A stretch of DNA of 38,503 nucleotides, taken from positions 1 through 38,503 of IMG/VR virus record IMGVR_UViG_3300045131_003074; one strand, 5' to 3'. Below, piece after piece: positions 6,358 through 13,899 of the stretch. The notes below the pieces were generated by a model. The model did not search any database. It saw only the letters and a list, made by a program, of their open reading frames with translations, and had not been told where the DNA came from. The DNA comes from a virus. The position numbers and the translations under genes are program-made. The stretch's first letter is position 1; every line of letters begins with the position of its first letter.

Positions 6358-7066
6358 GCGCCAGGCGCTGGCGGCCAGCGGCGGGCTCAGCATGCCCGAG
6401 AAGATGCCCATGGGCGGCTACGCGCTGCCGCCCGGCCAGTGCGTGGCGGGCCGGCTGCTGTCGGAGTGCCCGGGCACCGTGTGCCACAGGTGCTACGCGC
6501 GCAAGGGCAGGTACACGTTCAAGGCCACGGTGGAGGCCATGGCGCGCCGCCACGCCTCGCTGACGGGCAGGGACTGGGTGGAGGCCGTCACCACCCTGAT
6601 AAGGGGGCTGGCCGACAAGACCGACCCGGAGTGGCGGTTGTTCCGGTGGCACGACGCGGGCGACCTGCAGGGGCACTGGCACATCGCCAAGATCATCAAG
6701 GTGGCGGCCAACCTGCCGGACGTGAAATTCTGGCTGCCGACCATGGAGGCGGGCATGGTGGCCGACTACTTCCACGGCGGCGTGCTCATCGGCCCGGACG
6801 GCAAGTCCGGCAAGGTGGGCTTCCCGCGCAACATGCTGGTGCGGTTCAGCACGCCCGTCGTGGACGGGGAGCCAACCCCCCACGTGGAGCGGCTGGCCCG
6901 GCTCAAGGGCGGCTGGGCCAGGCTGTCCGTGGTCAACACTAGGGAGCCGCGCGCCAACGCGCACAAATGCCCGGCCACATGGGGGAAAGAGAAGACATGC
7001 AAAGGCAACAACTGCAAACTGTGCTGGAGCCGGGAGTGCCGGCTGGTGTCGTACAAGGCCCATTGA
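6350..7066 (+). CDS. Gp88-family (mycobacteriophage-type) cysteine-rich protein
   Basis: A 238-residue protein resembling the phage Gene-product-88 family: an N-terminal CPGTVCHRCYARKG motif, RWHDAGDLQGHWH in the middle, VKFWLPTMEA, and a C-terminal cysteine cluster (CPATWGKEKTC...NNCKLCWSREC). The family is common in large phages and its biochemical role is not established. The spaced CYAxxG and C-terminal Cys suggest a bound metal or iron-sulfur centre (inference). The ATG start overlaps the upstream gene by 8 bases; the last codon forms TTGA with the next start. Confidence 0.7.
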   Translation: MDRRQALAASGGLSMPEKMPMGGYALPPGQCVAGRLLSECPGTVCHRCYARKGRYTFKATVEAMARRHASLTGRDWVEAVTTLIRGLADKTDPEWRLFRWHDAGDLQGHWHIAKIIKVAANLPDVKFWLPTMEAGMVADYFHGGVLIGPDGKSGKVGFPRNMLVRFSTPVVDGEPTPHVERLARLKGGWARLSVVNTREPRANAHKCPATWGKEKTCKGNNCKLCWSRECRLVSYKAH

Positions 7067-7443
7067 GGTGTGGCACGAGGGACGAGTGGCTCGCCACGCT
7101 GGACGAGTACGAGGCCATCCAGCAGGACGACAGGGCGCATGTGCACGAGGTGCTGTTCCAGGTGTGCTCCTTCCAGCGCATAGCCGCGCGGTACGGCCGG
7201 GGGGTGGCCCGCCCGCCGGTGACGGTGGTGGCCGTGAGCCCGCCTGGCGCGCGCAGGGCCGCGGCCTACAGGCTGGAGGGCGGGCGGCTGGTGAAGCGGT
7301 CCGCCGACAGCTTCGAGGTGGACCTGTCGGAGGGGCCGGACCACGCGCTGGAGCTGCTCGGCGGCGAGCCGGTGCTGTGGTGCGCGGGCGGCTGGGAGAT
7401 GATCGAGGAGCTCAACGCCGCCCGGCGCCTGGAGGACATGTGA
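7063..7443 (+). CDS. Tandem-family small protein A (W-x3-G ... L-x2-M tail)
   Basis: A 126-residue protein with a TTG start in a TTGA overlap; upstream in-frame starts would overlap the preceding gene extensively. The final 21 residues, from the W of WCAGGWEMIEELNAA to the terminal Met, match in spacing the tails of the genes at 7440, 8453 and 8794: Trp at 1, Gly at 5, Glu at 11, Arg/Lys at 17, Leu at 18, Met last. The N-terminal part is helical, the middle beta-rich. Function unknown. Confidence 0.6.
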   Translation: MRCGTRDEWLATLDEYEAIQQDDRAHVHEVLFQVCSFQRIAARYGRGVARPPVTVVAVSPPGARRAAAYRLEGGRLVKRSADSFEVDLSEGPDHALELLGGEPVLWCAGGWEMIEELNAARRLEDM

Positions 7444-7775
7444 CGCCCGGTCTGGCCGCGGCCCTGGCCGCCGACTGCGGGGACTGGCTGCGGGCCGCGG
7501 GCGGCGTGGTCCTGGCGGTGTTCTCGCCGGGGCTCCTGCCCGGCTCCAAGCGCGCGCTGGCCCTGCTGCCCGCGGAGGACGGGCGCGCGGAGGTGTTTTT
7601 GATGGCCGCCGGGGACAAGCTGGGCCCGCTGCATTATTTATGGTCGACGGCCTACCTGGACCCGGACGCCGCCGTGGAGATCGCCGGCGGGGCGCACTGC
7701 GCCAGGGTGTGGGTGGGCGACGGGGAGAGGTTGTTCAACGAGTGGCTGAACGCGCTAAAACTGGAGAGGATGTGA
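7440..7775 (+). CDS. Tandem-family small protein B
   Basis: A 111-residue protein starting at GTG 7440, overlapping the ATG-TGA end of protein A. It has a hydrophobic beta-rich N-terminal half (LRAAGGVVLAVFSPGLL) and ends in WVGDGERLFNEWLNALK plus LERM, the same 21-residue tail layout as its neighbours. It is the second member of a local gene family that seems to have arisen by duplication. Function unknown. Confidence 0.6.
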   Translation: MTPGLAAALAADCGDWLRAAGGVVLAVFSPGLLPGSKRALALLPAEDGRAEVFLMAAGDKLGPLHYLWSTAYLDPDAAVEIAGGAHCARVWVGDGERLFNEWLNALKLERM

Positions 7776-7996
7776 GCATGGACAATAAAAAACAAACGCA
7801 GGAGGGCCCGGCCTACGAGCCGCACAAGTGGATGCAGAAAATGGCGCACGAGGAGTTCGTGGACCTGCTCAGGGAGCAGGCGCGCGACACCTGCGGGCGG
7901 GAGCCCGGGTCGGCCAAGTGGATGCTGGAGGCGGCGCGCAGGCTGGACGACCTGGCCGGCCGGATGGACGACTGCACGGGCGCCAGGCGTGGCTAG
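7772..7996 (+). CDS. Small helical protein of unknown function
   Basis: A 74-residue, mostly helical, charged protein. The start is GTG 7772 (GTGA overlap) or ATG 7778. It interrupts the tandem family at 7063-9096 and lacks that family's tail motif. Features are a polar N-terminus (MDNKKQTQEG) and two helices (MQKMAHEEFVDLLREQA; MLEAARRLDDLAGRMDD). Not recognised. Confidence 0.55.
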   Translation: MSMDNKKQTQEGPAYEPHKWMQKMAHEEFVDLLREQARDTCGREPGSAKWMLEAARRLDDLAGRMDDCTGARRG

Positions 7997-8456
7997 GGAG
8001 CTGCTGTGCGGGGTTGACGTCCGCGCCGTCGACGGCGCCCACTGGTGCGACGTGCAGCGCATAGCCGCCTACGTGGACTCGGACGCGCCCGGCAAGGTCA
8101 GGTACGCGACGCTGCACTGCGGGTGCGAGCTGAGGTCCGACCCCGCCTTCGAGCCGTGGTCCAGAGTCAAGTTCGAGAGGGCGCTGGGCGGGGCGGGGCT
8201 CAGGCAGGACCCCGGCGGCGCCGAGGAGATGGCCCAGGCGATGATGCCCGGGCCCGGCGGGGCCTACATGCGCAGCTCGCCGGTGGACGCCGCCCTGGAG
8301 CCGTGGCTGCTGCGCAGGGTCGCCATACCCGGCGCGGGGGCCTCCGCCAAGATCATGGCCAACCTGGGGCCATGGCTGTTGGGCGGGAAGGCGCCAGCCC
8401 TGCTCGCGGTCAGCCTGGGGCCCGTCATGGCCCGCATCCGGCTGGAGCGGATGTGA
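7989..8456 (+). CDS. Unknown 155-residue protein within the tandem cluster
   Basis: GTG start overlapping the previous gene by 8 bases. An N-terminal half with cysteines (WCDVQRIAAYV; LHCGCELRS) is followed by a helical, Pro-containing half. It ends ARIRLERM, which resembles the last residues of the tandem family, but the W-x3-G part is missing, so family membership is uncertain. Stop overlaps the next GTG (GTGA). Confidence 0.55.
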   Translation: MARELLCGVDVRAVDGAHWCDVQRIAAYVDSDAPGKVRYATLHCGCELRSDPAFEPWSRVKFERALGGAGLRQDPGGAEEMAQAMMPGPGGAYMRSSPVDAALEPWLLRRVAIPGAGASAKIMANLGPWLLGGKAPALLAVSLGPVMARIRLERM

Positions 8457-8797
8457 GCGAGTTCGACAAGCTGGTGTCGCGCATGGTGGGCTTCGCCAGG
8501 CGGAGGCTGCGCAACGACACGGTGCGGCCGCTGTGCTACGCGCCCGGCTCCGAGTACAAGATGGCCGACGGGCGCAAGGCCAGGGGCCAGGACACGCTGA
8601 TATGCGCCGCGGCCAGCCCGGACGGCGGCTGGGAGGGGTTCGTGCGCGTCCTGGACAAGGGCGCGTTCGACGACTTCGACCTGCTGATCGGGCTGCGCGG
8701 CGGCGGCGCCGAGGAGGCCGCGGCCGCGTGTTGGGTGGGGGACGGGCGGGACAAGTTCCGCGAGCTGGCCCTCAGGGACAGGCTTGAGGACATGTGA
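8453..8797 (+). CDS. Tandem-family small protein C
   Basis: A 114-residue protein with GTG start in a GTGA overlap. It ends in WVGDGRDKFRELALRD plus RLEDM, the shared tail (Trp 1, Gly 5, Glu 11, Arg 17, Leu 18, terminal Met). The N-terminal region is basic (MVGFARRRLRND) and the centre is beta-rich with acidic residues (DKGAFDDFDLL). Function unknown; it is linked to A, B and D by the tail and by position. Confidence 0.6.
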   Translation: MSEFDKLVSRMVGFARRRLRNDTVRPLCYAPGSEYKMADGRKARGQDTLICAAASPDGGWEGFVRVLDKGAFDDFDLLIGLRGGGAEEAAAACWVGDGRDKFRELALRDRLEDM

Positions 8798-9096
8798 CGG
8801 CGGAGGACCGCGGGCGGGTGGACATGGTGCTGCGCATGCTGATCGCCAACGACAGGGGGCGGCGCGCGGAGCCGTGGGAGGTCGTGGCCGTGGGCAGGGA
8901 GACGTTCCGCGTAGTGGCCATGGAGTCCGGCGACGTGTGGACGGTGGACGCGCTGTCGATGCGAGGCTCCAGGATGGGCCGGACCTACGTGGCCGAGGTG
9001 CTGCTGGACGAGTGGCGGAAGGGCTTCGCGTGGTGCGAGGGCGGGCGGAAGATGATGGAGGAGTGGCTGGCCAGGCGCAAGCTGGCGGCGATGTGA
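8794..9096 (+). CDS. Tandem-family small protein D
   Basis: A 100-residue protein starting at GTG 8794 (GTGA overlap). A compact beta-rich core (EVVAVGRETFRVVAMESGDV) is followed by WCEGGRKMMEEWLARRK and LAAM, the same 21-residue tail as A-C. It is the last gene before the reductase and lacks the downstream stop-start coupling seen elsewhere. Function unknown. Confidence 0.6.
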   Translation: MTAEDRGRVDMVLRMLIANDRGRRAEPWEVVAVGRETFRVVAMESGDVWTVDALSMRGSRMGRTYVAEVLLDEWRKGFAWCEGGRKMMEEWLARRKLAAM

Positions 9097-9125
9097 GTCG
9101 GATAAACACAGCGAAAGGACCGGCT

Positions 9126-12100
9126 ATGACCGAGATGCCGAAGATCGCCCAGGAGATATGGGCCAAGAAGTACAAGCACGCCACCGACGGCCGCGTGGAG
9201 GACATGTGGGCCCGCGTGGCCCGGGCCTGCGCCGAAGTGGAGAAGCCCGAGGACCGGCAGCGCCGCAGGGACGAGTTCTACGCGGCCCTGGAGGATTTCA
9301 AGTTCATCCCGGCCGGCAGGATCCTGTCGGCGGCGGGCACGGGCAGGCGCAACAGCACGGCGGGCAACTGCTACGTCATGGGCACCATCGAGGACAGCAT
9401 GGAGGGCATATTCCAGACGGTCAAGGAGGCGGCCATAACCCAACGCCAGGGCGGCGGAGTCGGTTTCGACTTCAGCACCATCCGGCCGGCGGGAACGCGC
9501 GTCGACGGCTGCGAGAGCGACGCCTCGGGGCCCGTGTCGTTCATGCAGGTGTTCGACTCAAGTTGCCGGACGATAGTCAGCGCCGGAAATAGGCGCGGCG
9601 CGATGTTAGGCGCGCTGCGCTGCGACCACCCTGACATCGAGAAGTTCGTCGAGGCGAAGCGTGGCAACGCGACATTGAGGATGTTCAATTTGTCGGTGGC
9701 CGTGACCGATAAGTTCATGGCCGCAGTGAAATCCGACTCGGACTGGGATCTGGTGTTCAACAACAAATTGTACAGGACTATGCGGGCCCGTGATTTGTGG
9801 GATAAGATAATGCGGGCCACGTACGACTACGCCGAGCCCGGCGTCATGTTTATCGATACAGTGAACAACAGCAACAACTTAGGCTATCTCGAGAAGATAG
9901 TCACGGCTAACCCCTGCGTAACTGGCGATACCAGGCTGCACACATCCAAGGGAATGGTGCGCATGGATAGCCTGTTCGACTCCAAAGAGCCGTTGACTTG
10001 CTCCGTGGACGCGCGTTCACTAGGTAAAGAAGGCAGACTATGCGAGCCGCGTGAAGCGGTTCCAGTGTTCATGACCGCCGAATCCGCGGACGTGTACCTG
10101 GTGGAGACCGCGGCCGGATACTCCGTCAAGGCGACAGCCTGGCACGAGTTCTACACAGGCAGAGGCAAGTTGAAGCTATCGGACATCCATGTTGGCGATG
10201 AGCTTTGGACGCAGTCCGGCAAGGGCCTGTTCGGAACGGAGGGCGACTATGCCCTCGGGTTGCTCTTGGGGGCGTTGACTGGGGACGGCTTTTTCAGCAT
10301 GTGCTCCAAGGAGATGGCGACACATCTGGATCTGTGGGATGGTAAGCAGGGTCTGGCGCCGGAGCTGACCGCCAAGATAAACGACATGATCAGCGGCGCG
10401 TCGCCCAGTGACTGCTCTCGCATGATTTCCCCCTTCATCATGAAAGAAGGCAGGAAACTGCAACTCAAATCCAAAATACTGACAAGGGAGTTGGCCAAAT
10501 ACGGGTACACGCCCGAGACTAAGTTGCGCGTGCCGGAGGTGGTTTGGCGCGGAACGCAAGACTGCGTGATCGGGTATCTGCGAGGGCTGTTCGAGACGGA
10601 CGGCACGGTAAACAGCAACAAAGCCGGGGACTCATGCTCCATCCGGCTGACGTCGGTCGACAGGACGCTGCTCACCGAGGTGCAGGTGCTGTTGGCCAAT
10701 TTCGGTGTCTACTCGGCTATCAAGCAGCGCCGGCAGGCGGCCGTCAGAGCTTTGCCGGACGGTAAGGGCGGGCTGAGGGAGTACGCCTGCCGGGCGTACC
10801 ACGAACTCATCGTGGACGGCGAGTCGCGCGGAATGTTCGCCAAGGAGGTGGGTTTTGCTTTGCCTGCCAAGCGCGAGAAGCTAGAGGCATGGCTGGAAGG
10901 CCGCGCCCTGTATAAGAAACAAAGGTTCGCATCCAAAATCGTAAGCATACGGCATATTGGAAAGGAGGCCGTGTACGACACCACGCAGGTCGATCACAAC
11001 GCAGTGATATTCAACGGGCTTGTGACAGGGCAGTGCGGTGAGATTTTCGCTCCGCCGTATGGCGTTTGCCTGCTTGGCTCGATCAACTTGACTAAATTCG
11101 TCGCGGCGCCTTTCACGAAGAACGCGGCGGTGGATCTTGACGGCATCAAAAACCTGACGAAGGTCGCCGTGCGCATGATGGACGACGTCCTGGACTTTTG
11201 CGTCTACCCGCTGCCCCAGCAGGAGGCGGAGGCCAAGGCCAAACGGCGGTTGGGCGTGGGGATCACTGGGCTGGCGGACATGCTGGCCATGAAGGGGCTC
11301 AAATACGACAGCCCCAAGGGGCGCGAGCTGGGCGAGTCGGTCATGGAGCTGATCAAAAACACGGCGTACATGACCAGTTGCGACCTGGCCGAGGAGAAGG
11401 GTGCGTTCCCTATGTTCGACTACGACAAGTACAGCCAGGGCCAATTCCTCAAAGGGCTGAGCTCGGCCGTGAAGGACCGAGTCAAGGCGGTCGGCCTGCG
11501 CAACAGCCATCTGCTGGCGGTCGCGCCCACGGGCACGATCAGCCTGCTGGCCGGCAACGTGTCGTCCGGGCTGGAGCCGGTGTTCGCGCTGAAGTACGAC
11601 CGCAAGATCCGGACGGGCAAGGGCGACGAGACCACCACCGAGGAGGTCAGGGACTACGCGTACGCCGGGCTGGTGGATTCAGGCATGGATCCCGCGGAGG
11701 CGGCCAAGCATTTCCAAACGGCGGACGAGGTGTCGATAGAGGGCCACCTGCAGATGCAGGCGTGCCTGCAAAGGCACGTGGATCACAGCATCAGCAAAAC
11801 TGTCAACATACCCGCCGACTACCCGTTCGACAAGTTCAAGGACGTGTACAAGCGCGCCCACGCGCTGGGGCTCAAGGGCTGCACCACGTTCCGGCCCAGC
11901 GAGCATATCCAGGGCATCCTGACAAAGACGGAGGATCGGCCCAAGGAGGTTTCGGCGGCCACCAAGGACAGGGAGGAGGCGCTCACGGGCGTCACGTACA
12001 AGCTGAAGGTGCCGACCACCGACGACGCGTTCTACATCACGATAAACGACGTCACCGGCACCAACGGCAAGCCGCGGCCGTACGAGATCTTCATCAACAC

Positions 12101-12461
12101 GAAGAACCTGGCCCACGCCGGGTGGATCGTGGCTTTGACGCGCACGCTGTCGGCCAACTTCCGCAGGGAGGAGGACCCGAGCTTCCTGGTGGACGAGCTG
12201 CTGTCGGTGTACGACCCCAACGGCGGCTTCTTCCACAAGGGCAGGTTCGTGCCGTCCATACCGGCGGCCATAGGCAGGCTGATCGAGGAGCACCTGCTGC
12301 GCATCGGGCTGGTGGAGCCCAAGGTCAAGCCGTTCGCCGAGCTGGCGGCCAAGGTGTCGGAGGACAGCAAGGCCTTCTGCCCGCAGTGCAGCGCCAGGGA
12401 GGCCGTCATGAGCGAGGGCTGCCTGAAGTGCCTCAGCTGCGGCTACAGCAAGTGCGGGTGA
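9126..12461 (+). CDS. nrdJ: Class II (adenosylcobalamin-dependent) ribonucleotide reductase with intein
   Basis: Host protein of about 738 residues interrupted by a 373-residue intein (codons 264-636). The first extein has the FIPAGRIL and GNCYVMG substrate-site region, QGGGVGFDFS and SAGNRRGAML. Splicing would restore NPCGEI, which carries the thiyl-radical cysteine, followed by SINL, GVGITGLAD and the VAPTGTIS phosphate loop. The end has the long class II tail with a TSCPD-like region and a C-terminal cysteine cluster (FCPQCSAREAV, GCLKCLSCGYSKCG) that probably shuttles electrons. It makes dNTPs without a separate beta subunit or oxygen. The start at ATG 9126 has AAAGGA upstream; the reading frame extends further upstream only as overlap with the previous gene. 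A terminator follows. Confidence 0.92.
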   Translation: MTEMPKIAQEIWAKKYKHATDGRVEDMWARVARACAEVEKPEDRQRRRDEFYAALEDFKFIPAGRILSAAGTGRRNSTAGNCYVMGTIEDSMEGIFQTVKEAAITQRQGGGVGFDFSTIRPAGTRVDGCESDASGPVSFMQVFDSSCRTIVSAGNRRGAMLGALRCDHPDIEKFVEAKRGNATLRMFNLSVAVTDKFMAAVKSDSDWDLVFNNKLYRTMRARDLWDKIMRATYDYAEPGVMFIDTVNNSNNLGYLEKIVTANPCVTGDTRLHTSKGMVRMDSLFDSKEPLTCSVDARSLGKEGRLCEPREAVPVFMTAESADVYLVETAAGYSVKATAWHEFYTGRGKLKLSDIHVGDELWTQSGKGLFGTEGDYALGLLLGALTGDGFFSMCSKEMATHLDLWDGKQGLAPELTAKINDMISGASPSDCSRMISPFIMKEGRKLQLKSKILTRELAKYGYTPETKLRVPEVVWRGTQDCVIGYLRGLFETDGTVNSNKAGDSCSIRLTSVDRTLLTEVQVLLANFGVYSAIKQRRQAAVRALPDGKGGLREYACRAYHELIVDGESRGMFAKEVGFALPAKREKLEAWLEGRALYKKQRFASKIVSIRHIGKEAVYDTTQVDHNAVIFNGLVTGQCGEIFAPPYGVCLLGSINLTKFVAAPFTKNAAVDLDGIKNLTKVAVRMMDDVLDFCVYPLPQQEAEAKAKRRLGVGITGLADMLAMKGLKYDSPKGRELGESVMELIKNTAYMTSCDLAEEKGAFPMFDYDKYSQGQFLKGLSSAVKDRVKAVGLRNSHLLAVAPTGTISLLAGNVSSGLEPVFALKYDRKIRTGKGDETTTEEVRDYAYAGLVDSGMDPAEAAKHFQTADEVSIEGHLQMQACLQRHVDHSISKTVNIPADYPFDKFKDVYKRAHALGLKGCTTFRPSEHIQGILTKTEDRPKEVSAATKDREEALTGVTYKLKVPTTDDAFYITINDVTGTNGKPRPYEIFINTKNLAHAGWIVALTRTLSANFRREEDPSFLVDELLSVYDPNGGFFHKGRFVPSIPAAIGRLIEEHLLRIGLVEPKVKPFAELAAKVSEDSKAFCPQCSAREAVMSEGCLKCLSCGYSKCG
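9915..11033 (+). mobile_element. Intein with LAGLIDADG homing endonuclease in the reductase
   Basis: The intein starts at Cys (CVTGDTRLHTSKGMV, block A) directly after extein NP and ends just before extein CGEIF. Two LAGLIDADG-type motifs are present: LGLLLGALTGDGF and IGYLRGLFETDGT. Block F reads VYDTTQVDHNAVIFNG. The C-terminal end is LVTGQ before the +1 Cys, so the last residue is Gln rather than Asn and the usual penultimate His is Gly. Gln-ended inteins that splice are known, so activity is plausible. Codon use inside is less GC-biased than in the exteins, consistent with later acquisition. Confidence 0.9.
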
Positions 12462-12499
12462 CGCCGCGCATATCTGAGTCGCAGGGGGCTAGTTCAACC

Positions 12500-12527
12500 G
12501 GCCGGGCCATGGTGGTCCGGCCTTTTT
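12500..12527 (+). terminator. Rho-independent terminator after the reductase gene
   Basis: A 10-bp stem (GGCCGGGCCA at 12500-12509 with TGGTCCGGCC at 12513-12522, one G-T pair) with a 3-base loop, immediately followed by TTTTT. It lies 38 bases after the reductase stop and before the ribosome binding site of the next gene. It is the clearest terminator in the window and would end the 1-12,461 transcript. Confidence 0.85.
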
Positions 12528-12549
12528 CATTTCAACAGGAGCATACGCT

Positions 12550-13005
12550 ATGACTGACATGGAGTTCGACATCCAAGCACCCGACATCATCGAGGACTAC
12601 CCCCGGGGCATAACCGGGAACTCGGCCGAGCTGGCCCGCGACCTGCCCGGCAAGGCGGCCTCCGCCAGGTTGTACATAATAGCCCGGCGCTGCCACCACC
12701 ACGACACCATGCCGGCCATGAGGCTGGAGCTGGAGGCGCTGCACTACCTGCAGGAGATCGACGACGTGCCCGACGACGTGCTCTACAAGGACAGCAGGCT
12801 GTGCCCCGTGTGCGGGGAGGCCGCGCTGGAGCCGGGCGAGACCGCGTGCCGCGGGTGCCTCATGGAGGAGATCGCGTTCAAAAGGCTGCGCCAGCTGGAG
12901 CGCGCCCGCTACGGGCTGTGCCCAAAATGCGGCGTCAACGCCAAAGCCAGGGGCAAGGCCCTCTGCGCCAGGTGCGCCGGCAAAGCCAAGCCCAGGCCGT
13001 CATGA
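12550..13005 (+). CDS. Unknown protein with two C-terminal zinc ribbons
   Basis: A 151-residue protein with AGGAG upstream of the ATG. A helical N-terminal half (residues 1-80) is followed by two cysteine modules: LCPVCGEAAL...TACRGCLMEE and LCPKCGVNAK...LCARCAGKAK. Two treble-clef or ribbon zinc sites are likely. The basic tail would suit nucleic acid contact. It starts a short operon after the terminator and ends in an ATGA overlap. Function unknown. Confidence 0.65.
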   Translation: MTDMEFDIQAPDIIEDYPRGITGNSAELARDLPGKAASARLYIIARRCHHHDTMPAMRLELEALHYLQEIDDVPDDVLYKDSRLCPVCGEAALEPGETACRGCLMEEIAFKRLRQLERARYGLCPKCGVNAKARGKALCARCAGKAKPRPS

Positions 13006-13418
13006 CCATCAAACTGCTGGGGGCCGTGGAGGCCGTGTCGGCCAGCGCCTACGACACGGGCAAGGGCATGCTGGTGCGCGCCGCCGCGTACGACCCGGGC
13101 GACGGCGAGCCGCTGTTCCGCAGGCTGTGCTGCGCGCCGGTAAGCTGCGGGCCCAAGGCGTGCCTGCACGACACGTGGGGCCCGCGCAAGTTCGTGAAGG
13201 AGCTGCTGGCGCTGGGCCCGCCCCCGCCCGACGGCGACGGCGCGGCCATGGAGTTCGCGTGCGTCGGCGACTTGGGCGCCGGCGCGCCGTACCAGCGGAT
13301 GAACGACAGCCTGGTGGACGAGCCCTACGTGGTGCTGCGCCGGGCGGTGCCGTACAACCGGCGGCTGGACGTCGCCGTGGAGGAGTCGGCCGCGGTGGCG
13401 CGGCTGGCCCGCGTGTGA
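13002..13418 (+). CDS. Unknown 138-residue protein
   Basis: ATG start in an ATGA overlap. The N-terminal half is beta-rich (TIKLLGAVEAVSASAYD) with a cysteine group (LCCAPVSCGPKACLHD). A Pro-rich loop and a second beta-rich half with Tyr/Asp follow. No known family. The stop overlaps the next GTG. Confidence 0.55.
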   Translation: MTIKLLGAVEAVSASAYDTGKGMLVRAAAYDPGDGEPLFRRLCCAPVSCGPKACLHDTWGPRKFVKELLALGPPPPDGDGAAMEFACVGDLGAGAPYQRMNDSLVDEPYVVLRRAVPYNRRLDVAVEESAAVARLARV

Positions 13419-13849
13419 CGGGCCACCCCAGGGCCCTGTGGCCGTGGCGGCCCCACGGCGACAGGCTGTTGGCCGCGGTGGTCAGCGAGACCGACTTCAG
13501 GCCGGCCGAGCCGCTCGGAGAGCGGGAGAGCCACACCAGGTACGTCCACATGCTCATCGCCACGCGCAATGGGTACAAGGCGTACTCGGCCAACATGGGC
13601 AAGTCGCGCAGGCCGTTCAAGGGCGCGGTGCTTAGAATGGCCAGGGACTGGCGCAGGATAAGGATAAGCAAGGGCAGGAGCGCGGGCGACTACCCGATGA
13701 AGTGGCTGAGCAAGTGCTGGGGCAAGCAGGCGGGCGACCAGGTGACGGACTGGCCCGAGGCCATCACGGAGTGGACCCACCCGCCGGGGGCCGAGGCCGA
13801 CGCGGCCATGGCGCCCAAGGTGGCGGCGAGGCTGCTCGGGGACATGTAG
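13415..13849 (+). CDS. Unknown 144-residue basic protein
   Basis: GTG start in a GTGA overlap. It shows an N-terminal WPWRPHGDRL segment, a central basic region (GKSRRPFKGAVLRMARDWRR, then IRISKGRS) and a Trp-containing C-terminal half. It ends AARLLGDM, faintly like the tandem family tails. It is the last gene of the short operon and converges on the terminase gene. Not recognised. Confidence 0.55.
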   Translation: MTGHPRALWPWRPHGDRLLAAVVSETDFRPAEPLGERESHTRYVHMLIATRNGYKAYSANMGKSRRPFKGAVLRMARDWRRIRISKGRSAGDYPMKWLSKCWGKQAGDQVTDWPEAITEWTHPPGAEADAAMAPKVAARLLGDM

Positions 13850-13880
13850 CGGCCAGATTGCGCAAGGAGGCGGCCGGGGG

Positions 13881-13899
13881 ATGAAACCAACGGTTTCAT
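13881..13899. repeat. Inverted repeat between convergent genes (ATGAAACC/GGTTTCAT)
   Basis: Arms ATGAAACC and GGTTTCAT separated by AAC; the right arm overlaps the terminase stop codon. It sits between the convergent ends at 13849 and 13896. There is no T-run, so it is not a typical terminator. The same arms recur at 20091-20112. Confidence 0.6.

Noticed and set aside
12470-12530. tRNA-like T-arm (AGTTCAACC) after the reductase gene
   Set aside because: No acceptor stem, D-arm or anticodon arm can be drawn; the region is explained by the terminator hairpin.
11198-12553. 451-residue plus-strand frame inside the reductase
   Set aside because: Out-of-frame shadow of the reductase C-terminal extein; low-complexity Arg/Gly/Gln product with no motif.
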